A stretch of 38,715 nt of DNA, from NCBI GenBank assembly GCA_946183085.1, contig CAMGZU010000006.1, positions 1 to 38,715 of the forward strand, read 5' to 3'. Of the stretch, positions 29,605-36,975 are shown one piece after another (the first letter of the stretch is position 1; the number at the start of each line of letters is the position of its first letter). This DNA is from an uncultured Erysipelotrichaceae bacterium. Lineage in GTDB: Bacteria > Bacillota_I > Bacilli_A > RFN20 > CAG-826. A program made the position numbers and the translations under genes. A model generated the notes under the pieces. That model saw nothing but the letters and a program-made list of their open reading frames with translations, made no database searches and had not been told where the DNA came from.

Positions 29605-30954
29605 ATGCTTATGGAGCGTATGAATCGTTTCCAACGCTTTCTCCAAATCGTCGAGGCCCAAGATCCTTCGGCAAAGGCCATTGTTTTTGAGCGGAACGGG
29701 AGCCTGGTTTCCCTCTCTTTTGGCGAGGTTTTGAAACGCGTTCGGGAAACAAACGTTCCTAAAGGGAACAACCTTGGGATTTTCTGCTCGGGGGATTTGA
29801 ACACGTTGCTCGCCATTTTGAAGGCGAGCGATCTTGGCAAGACCATCACCCTTTTCAATCCGATGGATGAGGAAGGGGTATTGAAAGAGCAGTTGATCGC
29901 CTCTGGGGTGGATGCGCTCATTGGTCCGGAAGAAGTGGTTGAGGCTTTTGGGCCTTTGCTTTCGAAGACCAAGAAGAACGACCTCGGGGGGAAGATTCTC
30001 TTCTTTACCTCAGGCACGACTTCTTCGGCGAAGGCGGTGATCTTAGATCAGGCGCGACTTTGCTCCTCCGCTTATAACGGGGCGAGCTTGCTTCCCTTAG
30101 AGCCCAAGGACGAATTGCTTTGCGCTTTGCCACTTTCCCATGTCTTTGGCTTTGTTTGCTCTTGGCTATGGGCTTGGGAGTGCGGGGCTTCGATTGCTTT
30201 GTCACGCGGCCTTCGGTCTCTCTTTTCCGATTTCCAATTCTTTAAGCCGACGGCAGTCTCTTTGGTGCCCCAGATGGCGGCGTTTTTGACCGCCAAGCGC
30301 CTTTTTAACCCTGAACTAAGATTAATCCTCATCGGCGCAGGGCCTTGCGACGACGTTGTGCTGCAAGGAATTCGTTCGATGGGCATCCGACTGAGCTATG
30401 GCTATGGCTTGAGTGAAACGAGCTCGGGCGTGGCTTTGTCTTTGGGAGATGACCCACGTGCTTTCTCGATCGTTCCCGATGACGAGGTGAAGCTTGCCGA
30501 GGATGGCGAGATTCTCGTCAAGGCCCCTTCGACCGTCTTTGAGGGTTATCTCAACCATCCGGAAGACACGGCCGCTTCCTTTGACGAAGACGGCTATCTC
30601 AAGACCGGGGATTTTGGAGAGTTTGACGAACGGGGCCTCCTTCATCTAAAAGGCCGAAAGAAAGACATGCTGGCCTTGGACGATGGCACGAAGATGTTCT
30701 TGCCAGAGCATGAGGCGAAGCTAAGAGCCTTGTTGGGGCTAGAGGATATCGCGCTCCTTCAAGATGCGAGCCACCATGTCGTCCTTGCCGTCGGGAAAGG
30801 CGTCCCCAGCCAAGAAATCGAAGAGAAAGTGGAGCGATATAATGATGGCCTCTCTAGAGGACAGAAGATTGTCTCCGTAAAATATTTAGAAGGGCCCCTG
30901 CCAAGAAACAGCGCGGGCAAGATCAAACGTTACCAAATCAAGTTGCCAGAATAA
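29605..30954 (+). CDS. AMP-binding acyl-ACP synthetase / fatty acid-AMP ligase
   Basis: This ANL-superfamily adenylating enzyme would activate a carboxylic acid with ATP and load it on the ACP encoded next. Visible motifs are the P-loop FFTSGTTSSAKAVIL (about 132-146), YGYGLSETSSG (about 264-274), YLKTGDFGEFDERG, the hinge RKKDML and the C-terminal catalytic lysine in PRNSAGKIKR. At 449 residues it is shorter than usual acyl-CoA ligases (about 500-560), with a reduced N-terminal domain. The start is uncertain: ATGs at 29605, 29611 and 29620 are in frame and no good SD is seen. It leads a three-gene operon and is divergent from the isomerase operon, so the probable substrate is a free fatty acid. 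Confidence 0.85.
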   Translation: MLMERMNRFQRFLQIVEAQDPSAKAIVFERNGSLVSLSFGEVLKRVRETNVPKGNNLGIFCSGDLNTLLAILKASDLGKTITLFNPMDEEGVLKEQLIASGVDALIGPEEVVEAFGPLLSKTKKNDLGGKILFFTSGTTSSAKAVILDQARLCSSAYNGASLLPLEPKDELLCALPLSHVFGFVCSWLWAWECGASIALSRGLRSLFSDFQFFKPTAVSLVPQMAAFLTAKRLFNPELRLILIGAGPCDDVVLQGIRSMGIRLSYGYGLSETSSGVALSLGDDPRAFSIVPDDEVKLAEDGEILVKAPSTVFEGYLNHPEDTAASFDEDGYLKTGDFGEFDERGLLHLKGRKKDMLALDDGTKMFLPEHEAKLRALLGLEDIALLQDASHHVVLAVGKGVPSQEIEEKVERYNDGLSRGQKIVSVKYLEGPLPRNSAGKIKRYQIKLPE

Positions 30955-30965
30955 GGAGCATCACG

Positions 30966-31220
30966 ATGGATAGAAACCAAATCAAAGAGAAGGTCGTCAA
31001 AATCATCAAGGACAACCTTCCCGAATTCGCCGACAAAGAGATCGATGAAACGACCCGCATCAATACCGAGGCCAATTTCGATTCGATGACCTTCGTCTAC
31101 GTCATGTGCAAAATCGAAGCCGCCTTCGACATCAAGATCCCCGAACGCCGCTGGGATAAGATGAAGACCTTGGCGGATATGCTCAACGAAATCGAAAAAG
31201 CGATCGCCAAGAAGAAATAA
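30966..31220 (+). CDS. Acyl carrier protein
   Basis: The 84-residue acidic helical protein contains the phosphopantetheine attachment motif NFDSMTFVYV, with the serine at about residue 40 in DSM instead of the usual DSL. AAGGAG lies before the ATG, which is 11 bases after the synthetase stop. Its stop shares one base with the thioesterase start (TAATG). The location between a synthetase and a thioesterase indicates a dedicated carrier rather than the housekeeping AcpP. The basic C-terminus (IAKKK) is slightly atypical. Confidence 0.9.
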   Translation: MDRNQIKEKVVKIIKDNLPEFADKEIDETTRINTEANFDSMTFVYVMCKIEAAFDIKIPERRWDKMKTLADMLNEIEKAIAKKK

Positions 31221-31915
31221 TGAGCGTTTACGTCAAAGACATAACGATGCTCGCTTCGATGGTGGGGCCGGACCAAAGGCTCAAGCTGTCGGAGCTTCTT
31301 TCCTTTGCCCAAGAAGCCTCGATCGCCCATACGACCGAGCTTGGCATGGGCAGGGAGATGACGTTGGACCGCGATCTTCTTTGGGTCATCGGAAGGCAGC
31401 GTTTCGAGATTGCCCGTCTGCCCCAATACGATGAGCACGTGACGCTTGCTTCCTGGCCTGGAATGACCATGCGGATGCTGTTTCCGCGTTTCTATGAATT
31501 AAAAGTGGGGGAAGAGACTTTGATTCGCGGCGTCGCGATCTGGGGCCTGATCAAGAAGCGTTCCCGCAAGATGATCTTCGCCGACGACTATGGCATCAAG
31601 ATCCCTTCCGAGCACCGCGAGGGAGAACTCCCCTTCCCTAAGCCGCTCGTCGTGCCTTCCTTAAGCAAAAAAGCCGCCTTAACCGCCACGTGGGCGAATT
31701 GCGACCTCAATGGCCATATGTCCAACACGCATTATCTCGATTTCGCCCAAAGCTTATTGCCGCCTTCCTTTTGGAAGAAGCATCCGGTGAAGGCCATTGA
31801 GATCGATTACGAGAAAGAAATCCGCTTGGGCGAAGAGGTGGAGGTCACCTATGGGAAGAAAGGGAATGCCTTCTATGTCGTTTCCGACCGCTTCTCGCTG
31901 AAGATCGAATTCTAA
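31220..31915 (+). CDS. Acyl-ACP thioesterase (FatA/FatB family)
   Basis: This enzyme hydrolyses acyl-ACP to a free fatty acid. The 231-residue double hot-dog protein has the N-terminal half with ASIAHTTELG and IGRQRFEIARLP, and the catalytic half with CDLNGHMSNTHYLDF (about 159-173), the Asn-x-His type active-site motif of bacterial and plant acyl-ACP thioesterases. It overlaps the ACP gene by one base. With the synthetase and ACP it makes a closed activation/release set, so acyl chains may be loaded on ACP, altered there and then set free. Chain length cannot be judged from the sequence. Confidence 0.88.
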   Translation: MSVYVKDITMLASMVGPDQRLKLSELLSFAQEASIAHTTELGMGREMTLDRDLLWVIGRQRFEIARLPQYDEHVTLASWPGMTMRMLFPRFYELKVGEETLIRGVAIWGLIKKRSRKMIFADDYGIKIPSEHREGELPFPKPLVVPSLSKKAALTATWANCDLNGHMSNTHYLDFAQSLLPPSFWKKHPVKAIEIDYEKEIRLGEEVEVTYGKKGNAFYVVSDRFSLKIEF

Positions 31916-31936
31916 ATGCCTTCAGGCATTTTTCTT
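31914..31936 (+). terminator. Terminator of the synthetase/ACP/thioesterase operon
   Basis: AAATGCC (31914-31920) pairs with GGCATTT (31925-31931) around TTCA, followed by TTCTTTT. Confidence 0.8.
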
Positions 31937-31983
31937 TTCCCGTTTGGGAAGAGCATTAAAATAGAGCAAAGGAGTTTTTGACT

Positions 31984-32532
31984 ATGAGAAAAGATTTGGG
32001 AGCCAAAACCTGGCTCTTCCCGATGCCGGTATTGATTCTTGGCACTTACGACGAGAAAGGCGTGCCCAACGCGATGAACGCGGCTTGGGGCGGCGTCTAT
32101 GACACCAACAAGGTCACGGTGAGCCTTTCGAAGCACAAAACCACCGAAAACTTTGCAAAAAACGGAGCATTTACTGTGGCTTTTGCGACGAAAAAGACGG
32201 TTGTTGCATCCGATTACGTCGGCATCGTGAGCGCCAATCAGGTGCCCAACAAAGTCGAGAAGGCGGGTCTTCATGCCATGAAGGCGAGCAAGGTCAACGC
32301 GCCGATCTTTGAGGAGTATCCGGTGACCCTAGAATGCACCGTGGATTCTTTTGAGGACGGCACCCTCGTGGGCTCGATCGTGAACGTCTCGGTCGACGAA
32401 GCCTTCCTCAAAGATGGCAAGCTCGATGTTGCGAAGTGCGAGTTCATCGCCTTTGACGGGGCGAATGGCAAATACGTTGCCCTTGGCGACGTCGTCGCGG
32501 ACGCCTTCAAGGTTGGTGCTTCGCTCAAATAA
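31984..32532 (+). CDS. Flavin reductase-like (FMN-binding split-barrel) protein
   Basis: The 182-residue protein matches the flavin-reductase-like domain family. MRKDLGAKTWLFPMPVLILGTYDEKGVPNAMNAAWGG places the substrate pocket, and VTVSLSKHKTTENFAKNGAFTVAF is the FMN-binding strand region. The ATG at 31984 has GGAG 9 bases upstream; an in-frame TTG six bases earlier is not needed. Family members use NAD(P)H to reduce FMN or pass electrons to partner flavoenzymes. It is between two terminators and so transcribed alone, but its place next to the fatty-acid redox genes is suggestive. Confidence 0.85.
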   Translation: MRKDLGAKTWLFPMPVLILGTYDEKGVPNAMNAAWGGVYDTNKVTVSLSKHKTTENFAKNGAFTVAFATKKTVVASDYVGIVSANQVPNKVEKAGLHAMKASKVNAPIFEEYPVTLECTVDSFEDGTLVGSIVNVSVDEAFLKDGKLDVAKCEFIAFDGANGKYVALGDVVADAFKVGASLK

Positions 32533-32547
32533 GCCAAAACGCAGAGC

Positions 32548-32575
32548 AAAAAAGGGCCATTTGGCTCTTTTTTCT
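32548..32575 (+). terminator. Terminator of the flavin reductase gene
   Basis: AAAAAAGGGCC (32548-32558) pairs with GGCTCTTTTTT (32563-32573) around ATTT, with one G-U pair. Confidence 0.85.
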
Positions 32576-32596
32576 TTTCAAAAAGAAAATGCGGTT

Positions 32597-32610
32597 TATA
32601 GTGTTAACAC
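32597..32610 (+). promoter_or_regulatory. TATAGT -10 box and GTGTTAACAC palindrome before the aminopeptidase gene
   Basis: TATAGT (32597-32602) overlaps a perfect 10-base palindrome GTGTTAACAC (32601-32610), 21 bases before the ATG. The palindrome is where a repressor could sit on the start of transcription. The -35 is weak. Confidence 0.4.
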
Positions 32611-32631
32611 TTTGACCAACTAAGGAGAACT

Positions 32632-33858
32632 ATGAAGAAAAGTATTCTAAAAAAGTATGCCGAACTCCTCGTTAAGAGCGGCATTGCCCTCAAGAAAGGC
32701 CAGTCGGTCGTCATTCAGGCCAACACCGATATCGCGGATTTCGCCGCGTTGGTGGTGGAAGAGTGCTACCGCGATGGCGCCAAACGCGTCGTCGTCAACT
32801 GGACCAACGAGGCCGTGAACAAGATCGCCCTCAAAAAAGGCAAAGCCAAAGCCTTATCCGAAGTGCTTCCCTTTGAAGAAGCGATGGCCGCTTGGCAGAC
32901 CGATGAGCTTCCCTGCTTGCTCTGGCTCGACAGCGATGACCCCGACGGCATGAATGGCGTCGACGCCAAAAAAGCCGCCTTCATCCGCCAGCAGAAGATG
33001 AAGGTCCTCTATCCCTACCGCCAAAAGAGGGAGAACAAATACCAGTGGTGCATCGCCGGCGTCCCTTCCGCCGCTTGGGCGAAGAAAGTCTTCCCGGGCG
33101 AAAGAAAGTCCGTCGCGATGGAAAAGCTTTGGGAAGCGATCCTCTCCACCGCCCGCGCCATCGATGGCAATGGCATCCAGAATTGGCTGAAGCATGACGA
33201 AGATTTGAAGGCGCGCTGCGACTATCTCAATTCCCTCAAGCTCCGCAAACTCCATTACACCTCTTCCAATGGCACCGACCTTACCGTCGGCCTCATCCCG
33301 GGCGTCATCTTCTTGGGCGGCGGCGAAAAGACCCTCCAGGGCACCTATTTTCAGCCGAACATCCCCTCGGAAGAATGCTTCACGTCCCCGATGAAAGGCG
33401 AAGCGGAAGGTATCGTCTATTCCGCGAAGCCCCTTTCCTACCAAGGGCAGCTCGTCACCGATTTCTGGGTGAAGTTTGAAAAGGGCAAGGCCGTCGATTG
33501 CGGCGCGAAGACCGGCGAAGAGGCCTTCCGCTCGATCCTTACGATTGACGAAGGTTCTGCTTATCTTGGCGAATGCGCGCTTGTGCCCTTTGATTCGCCC
33601 ATCAACAACACGGGCCTTCTCTTCTACAACACCTTGTTCGATGAAAACGCCGCCTGCCATTTGGCGTTAGGCCGTGGCTTCACCAACCTCTATCCTGAGT
33701 TCGAGAAGTACACCGAAGAGCAGCTCCATGGCTTTGGCATCAACAAATCCATGTCGCATGTCGACTTCATGATCGGCTCGAAGGATCTTTGCATCGTCGG
33801 CACCACCGAAGACGGCAAAGAGGTCCAGATCTTCAAAGACGGCAATTGGGCCTTCTAA
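32632..33858 (+). CDS. M29 family metallo-aminopeptidase (AmpS/PepS-like)
   Basis: This cytoplasmic exopeptidase removes N-terminal residues from peptides with a two-metal centre. The 408-residue length is normal for the family, and the expected metal and catalytic positions are seen in order: QPNIPSEECFTSP with glutamates, DEGSAYLGECALVP with Glu, LFYNTLFDENAACHLALG with Asp, Glu and His, and SMSHVDFMIGS with His and Asp. AAGGAG lies 4 bases before the ATG. It is monocistronic, ended by a strong bidirectional terminator, and probably a housekeeping peptide-recycling enzyme. Confidence 0.93.
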   Translation: MKKSILKKYAELLVKSGIALKKGQSVVIQANTDIADFAALVVEECYRDGAKRVVVNWTNEAVNKIALKKGKAKALSEVLPFEEAMAAWQTDELPCLLWLDSDDPDGMNGVDAKKAAFIRQQKMKVLYPYRQKRENKYQWCIAGVPSAAWAKKVFPGERKSVAMEKLWEAILSTARAIDGNGIQNWLKHDEDLKARCDYLNSLKLRKLHYTSSNGTDLTVGLIPGVIFLGGGEKTLQGTYFQPNIPSEECFTSPMKGEAEGIVYSAKPLSYQGQLVTDFWVKFEKGKAVDCGAKTGEEAFRSILTIDEGSAYLGECALVPFDSPINNTGLLFYNTLFDENAACHLALGRGFTNLYPEFEKYTEEQLHGFGINKSMSHVDFMIGSKDLCIVGTTEDGKEVQIFKDGNWAF

Positions 33859-33877
33859 AGAAGAAAGACAACGAAAA

Positions 33878-33900
33878 AAGGCAGGGTCGACCCTGCCTTT
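33878..33900. terminator. Bidirectional terminator
   Basis: The perfect inverted repeat GGCAGGGTC/GACCCTGCC (33880-33897), flanked by A on the left and T on the right, separates the aminopeptidase gene from the converging rubredoxin-like gene. Confidence 0.88.
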
Positions 33901-33918
33901 CCTTTTGTTGGGGCCCCC

Positions 33919-34062
33919 TTACTGGGGGATTTCATTGCCGTCATCGTCGACGGGGACGAGCATATCTTCGCCCGCGCCGCAAATGGGGCAGGTGCCGTCT
34001 TCATTGGGTTCAACGATCTGACCGCAAATGAGGCACTTATACTTTTTTGGTTTTTCAGCCAT
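33919..34062 (-). CDS. 47-residue rubredoxin-like zinc-ribbon/iron protein
   Basis: A short gene with AAGGAG 8 bases before its ATG at 34062. The product holds two CxxC knuckles: YKCLICGQIV (Cys10, Cys13) and GTCPICGAG (Cys25, Cys28), 11 residues apart. This resembles the C-terminal rubredoxin domain of rubrerythrin without its helical bundle. It ends in an acidic tail (EDMLVPVDDDGNEIPQ). A single Fe(Cys)4 or Zn(Cys)4 site is expected. It is 98 bases upstream of the end of msrA on the same strand, fitting a small redox or oxidative-stress carrier. The partner is unknown. Confidence 0.85.
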   Translation of the reverse strand: MAEKPKKYKCLICGQIVEPNEDGTCPICGAGEDMLVPVDDDGNEIPQ

Positions 34063-34160
34063 GGAAGTATCTCCTTATCTTTAAGCCCATCATAATGGAA
34101 GCCCGAGAGAAAGCAACGAAAAAGCACTCCAGATGGTCCTGTGGCATAAAAAGGACATGC

Positions 34161-34658
34161 TTAATTCTTCTTTTCGTCGCCTTTGATGAGATTCAAGTTG
34201 ACGTGGCAATAGCCACCCGGGTTCTTGGTGAGGTAATCCTGATGGTATTCTTCGGCCTTGAAGAAGTTGCAGAGCTTCTCGATTTTGATTGCGTAGTTCG
34301 GCTCCAAATGCTCGGAGAAATAGTTTTCGGTCGTCACGGCGTCCAAAAGATCGGTGTAATAGACTCCAGAACGGTATTGATGGCCTTTGTCATGCCCTTG
34401 CTGATCTACGGAATAGGGGTCAACGAAGCGGAGGTAGTGCTCCAAGAGTTTGCTTAAAGAGATGACTTCATCGTCATAGTCGATCTTCACGGTTTCGGCA
34501 TGGTCGGCTTTGCCAGACTTCAAATCTTCGTATTTGGGGAAGGCAGTGGAGCCATTGGCATAGCCAACGGTGGTTTTGAGGACACCGTTTAACTGTTTGA
34601 AGTAGGCCTCGACGCCCCAAAAGCAGCCGCCGGCGAGATAAATGGTTTTCTTGCTCAT
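34161..34658 (-). CDS. msrA: Peptide methionine sulfoxide reductase A
   Basis: MsrA reduces S-methionine sulfoxide in proteins. The 165-residue protein starts MSKKTIYLAGGCFWGVEAYF, with the catalytic cysteine in GCFWG at residue 12, and contains HAETVKIDYD, DPYSVDQQGHDKGHQYRSGVYY and the C-terminal GGYCHVN, whose cysteine is a possible resolving residue. The upstream in-frame extension to 34718 is rejected as nonhomologous and overlapping the divergent ppa promoter. No strong SD is seen. It is the only oxidative-damage repair gene here besides the rubredoxin-like protein downstream. Confidence 0.93.
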   Translation of the reverse strand: MSKKTIYLAGGCFWGVEAYFKQLNGVLKTTVGYANGSTAFPKYEDLKSGKADHAETVKIDYDDEVISLSKLLEHYLRFVDPYSVDQQGHDKGHQYRSGVYYTDLLDAVTTENYFSEHLEPNYAIKIEKLCNFFKAEEYHQDYLTKNPGGYCHVNLNLIKGDEKKN

Positions 34659-34694
34659 GGCTAAAAGGTTAGCGCCTTTAGTTGAACTAGCAAG

Positions 34695-34700
34695 TATAAT
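34695..34700 (+). promoter_or_regulatory. -10 element of ppa/nrdG
   Basis: A perfect TATAAT ends 18 bases before the ppa ATG at 34719, with GAGG at 34708-34711. The leader would be only about 12 bases long. Confidence 0.5.
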
Positions 34701-34718
34701 ATTCACCGAGGTAAACAA

Positions 34719-35249
34719 ATGAACCCATGGAAAGACATTGACCCAAAAAGGGTCACCCCCGAGGATTTCCTCGCCTACATCGAGATTTCAAAAGGATCAA
34801 AGAACAAATACGAGCTCGACAAGGAAACCGGCTTGCTCCGTTTGGACCGCATCCTTTACACGTCTACCCAATATCCGCACAACTACGGCTTCATCCCGCG
34901 CACCTATGCGGAAGACAACGACCCGCTCGACGTTCTTTTGATCACGTCCGAGCGCATCGTTCCCTCCACGCTGGTCCGCGGCAAGCCGATCGGCATGATC
35001 GACATGATCGACCAGGGTATGCGCGACGTCAAAATCTTGGCGGTTTGCCCCGATGATCCTTTTTATCAGAACTACGATGACATTCACGATCTTCCGGACC
35101 ACATTGTTCAAGAGATCACCTACTTCTTTGAAACCTACAAGGTTTTGGAAGGCAAAGAAACCCTCGTCCCGGGCTTAAAAGGACGTGATGAGGCTTTAAA
35201 AGTCATCGAAGGCTCCATCAAACGCTACAACGAGAAGTTCGGCAAATAA
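34719..35249 (+). CDS. ppa: Inorganic pyrophosphatase, family I
   Basis: This enzyme hydrolyses pyrophosphate and so drives biosynthetic reactions. The 176-residue protein has the family I signature: [24 protein letters not shown] (about 52-75), with the metal-binding aspartates in EDNDPLD, and [12 protein letters not shown] (about 98-109). The lysine and tyrosine positions near KNKYELD also fit. It is followed 3 bases later by nrdG, so both are on one message. Pairing with nucleotide metabolism is sensible because many activation steps release pyrophosphate. Confidence 0.95.
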   Translation: MNPWKDIDPKRVTPEDFLAYIEISKGSKNKYELDKETGLLRLDRILYTSTQYPHNYGFIPRTYAEDNDPLDVLLITSERIVPSTLVRGKPIGMIDMIDQGMRDVKILAVCPDDPFYQNYDDIHDLPDHIVQEITYFFETYKVLEGKETLVPGLKGRDEALKVIEGSIKRYNEKFGK

Positions 35250-35252
35250 GCC

Positions 35253-35948
35253 ATGGATTTCTCCGGCTGGGAAAAACTATCGCTCGTCGATTACGACGAC
35301 AATCTGACCACGACTCTTTTTATGGCGGGGTGCAATTTCCGCTGCCCTTTTTGCCAAAATAGCGACCTCGTCCTTCATCCAGAAGAAGCTCCTAAGATCC
35401 CGTGGGAAGAAATTTTGGAATATCTAAAGAAAAGGCAGGGCGTGCTAGATGCCGTCTGCATCACCGGCGGGGAGCCGACCCTCATGCCGGATCTTTTGGA
35501 GAAGATGTGCGAGATCAAAGCGCTCGGCTATAAGATCAAACTCGATTCCAACGGCTCGAATCCCGAGCTTCTGAAGAAAGCCGCCCGAGAAGGCTTGGTG
35601 GATTATTTCGCGATGGACATCAAAAACGCCAAAGAGAAGTATCCTTTGACCTGTGGCCTGAAGAAGATGGACCTATCCAAGATCGAAGAGTCGGTCTCCT
35701 TTCTGCTTACTTCGGGAATCCCTTATGAGTTCCGCACGACGATCATCGAGGAATTCCATGACGAGGAAGATATGAAGAAAATCGGCGAGTGGATCAAGGG
35801 CGCGGAACGCTATGCCTTGCAGCTTTATATCGATTCCGAGCGTTGCATTGAGCGCGGTTATCACTCCATCCCGAAAGAGAAGGCGGAACGGTTCTTAGAA
35901 ATCGTCAAACCCTACGTAAAGCACGCGAAGCTTCGCTCTTACGAATAA
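35253..35948 (+). CDS. nrdG: Anaerobic ribonucleotide reductase activating protein (radical SAM)
   Basis: This radical SAM enzyme makes the glycyl radical on NrdD. FMAGCNFRCPFCQN (about 24-37) carries the CxxxCxxC site for the [4Fe-4S] cluster, with CITGGEPTL as the SAM-binding motif near 69-77. KLSLVDYDDNLTTTLF at the start is typical of the longer clostridial type of NrdG (TIGR02495-like, about 230 residues) rather than the short enterobacterial type. It follows ppa by 3 bases. The target nrdD is on the opposite strand 1 kb away, with thioredoxin reductase between them. Confidence 0.9.
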   Translation: MDFSGWEKLSLVDYDDNLTTTLFMAGCNFRCPFCQNSDLVLHPEEAPKIPWEEILEYLKKRQGVLDAVCITGGEPTLMPDLLEKMCEIKALGYKIKLDSNGSNPELLKKAAREGLVDYFAMDIKNAKEKYPLTCGLKKMDLSKIEESVSFLLTSGIPYEFRTTIIEEFHDEEDMKKIGEWIKGAERYALQLYIDSERCIERGYHSIPKEKAERFLEIVKPYVKHAKLRSYE

Positions 35949-35953
35949 AAAAT

Positions 35954-36000
35954 ACGCGGGGCGTTGTAGCAAATTCGTACAACGTTCCCGCGTTTTCTTT
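35954..36000. terminator. Long bidirectional terminator between nrdG and thioredoxin reductase
   Basis: An almost perfect long stem: ACGCGGG plus CGTTGTA on the left (from 35954) pairs with TACAACG plus CCCGCGT on the right, then TTTTCTTTT. It ends both converging genes. Confidence 0.88.
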
Positions 36001-36911
36001 TACTTTAAGGTATTGAGATAATTGGCGGCGTTCACGGCGGCGATCGCGCCATCGCTCACCGCGGTGACGACCTGGCGCATCTCTTTGGCGCGGCAGTCTC
36101 CGGCGGCGTATAAGCCCGGAGTCTTCGTCTCCATGCGGTCATTGACCTTGATGAAGCCTTTCTCGAGGTCGACGAGGTTCTTGTAACGGTCGTTGTTGGG
36201 GACTTGGCCGATCGCGATGAAGCAGCCCTTGCACTCGATGATCTTCTCTTCTTTGGTCTTGGTGTCCTGAAATTTGACGCCGGTAAGCTCTTCATCGCCC
36301 AAGAACTCCACCGTGTTGAGGTTGTGGTGATAGGTGATGTCCGGAACTTTGGCCAAAGCATCGACGAGGATCTGGTCGGCGAAGAATTTATCGAAGAGGG
36401 TCGCGATCGTGACGGAATGGCACTTCTGGGCGAGCATAAGGGCGTATTGGAGAGCGGTGTTGGCGTCGCCGATCAAGCAGACGTCCTGGCCTTGGAAGAA
36501 ATCGCCATCGCAGACCGCGCAATAGGAGATGCCTTTGCCGAGGAACTTCTCTTCGTTTGGCGCGCCAAGCTTGCGGGGCTCGACGCCCGTGGCGAGGATG
36601 ACGGCTTTCGCAGTGTGGTCGCCATAATCGGTCTTGACGGTGAAGGTGTCGCCGTTTTTCTCGATGGAGAGAACCTCAGCCAAGTCGAATTCGGCGCCCA
36701 TGCTTTCGATTTGCTCATAGACGTGGTCGGACCATTCTAATCCCGAGATGCTTTTGATGGTCGGATAGTTTTCTAGACGCGGGCTTTTGGCGATCTGACC
36801 GCCAAAGCTATCCTTTTCCAGCAACAGCACCTTCTTGCCCGCGCGAAGCGCGTAGAGGGCGGAGGTCATCGCGGCAGGACCGCCGCCGACGATAATGATA
36901 TCGGTTTCCAT
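36000..36911 (-). CDS. trxB: Thioredoxin reductase-like flavoprotein, probably ferredoxin-dependent
   Basis: The 303-residue protein has the FAD motif IIIVGGGPAAMTSALYALRAG (6-26), the redox pair CAVC (about 132-135) and the C-terminal FAD motif GLYAAGDCRAKEMRQVVTAVSDGAIAA. The NADPH domain lacks both usual signatures: the GxGxxA loop reads IGDANTALQYA, and the HRRxxxR motif is replaced by IATLFDKFF. This is the pattern of the ferredoxin-dependent flavin thioredoxin reductases known in clostridia. It likely reduces a thioredoxin or, here, the glutaredoxin-like tail of the neighbouring NrdD. TAAGGAG lies before the ATG. It follows nrdD on the same strand, after a hairpin. Confidence 0.85.
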   Translation of the reverse strand: METDIIIVGGGPAAMTSALYALRAGKKVLLLEKDSFGGQIAKSPRLENYPTIKSISGLEWSDHVYEQIESMGAEFDLAEVLSIEKNGDTFTVKTDYGDHTAKAVILATGVEPRKLGAPNEEKFLGKGISYCAVCDGDFFQGQDVCLIGDANTALQYALMLAQKCHSVTIATLFDKFFADQILVDALAKVPDITYHHNLNTVEFLGDEELTGVKFQDTKTKEEKIIECKGCFIAIGQVPNNDRYKNLVDLEKGFIKVNDRMETKTPGLYAAGDCRAKEMRQVVTAVSDGAIAAVNAANYLNTLK

Positions 36912-36934
36912 AAATGTCTCCTTTAAGGAAGAGA

Positions 36935-36958
36935 AGGCCCCTCAATGACGAGGGGCCT
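36935..36958. promoter_or_regulatory. Hairpin between nrdD and trxB
   Basis: AGGCCCCTC (36935-36943) pairs perfectly with GAGGGGCCT (36950-36958). There is no good U-run on the minus strand, so it is more likely a processing or attenuation structure than a full terminator of nrdD. Confidence 0.55.
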
Positions 36959-36975
36959 AGTTCTTGTGATAGGGC

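Noticed and set aside
34137-34160. TGTGGCA at 34138-34146 as a fifth copy of the shared element
   Set aside because: It lacks the second half-site and the TATMMC box, and no plus-strand gene follows.
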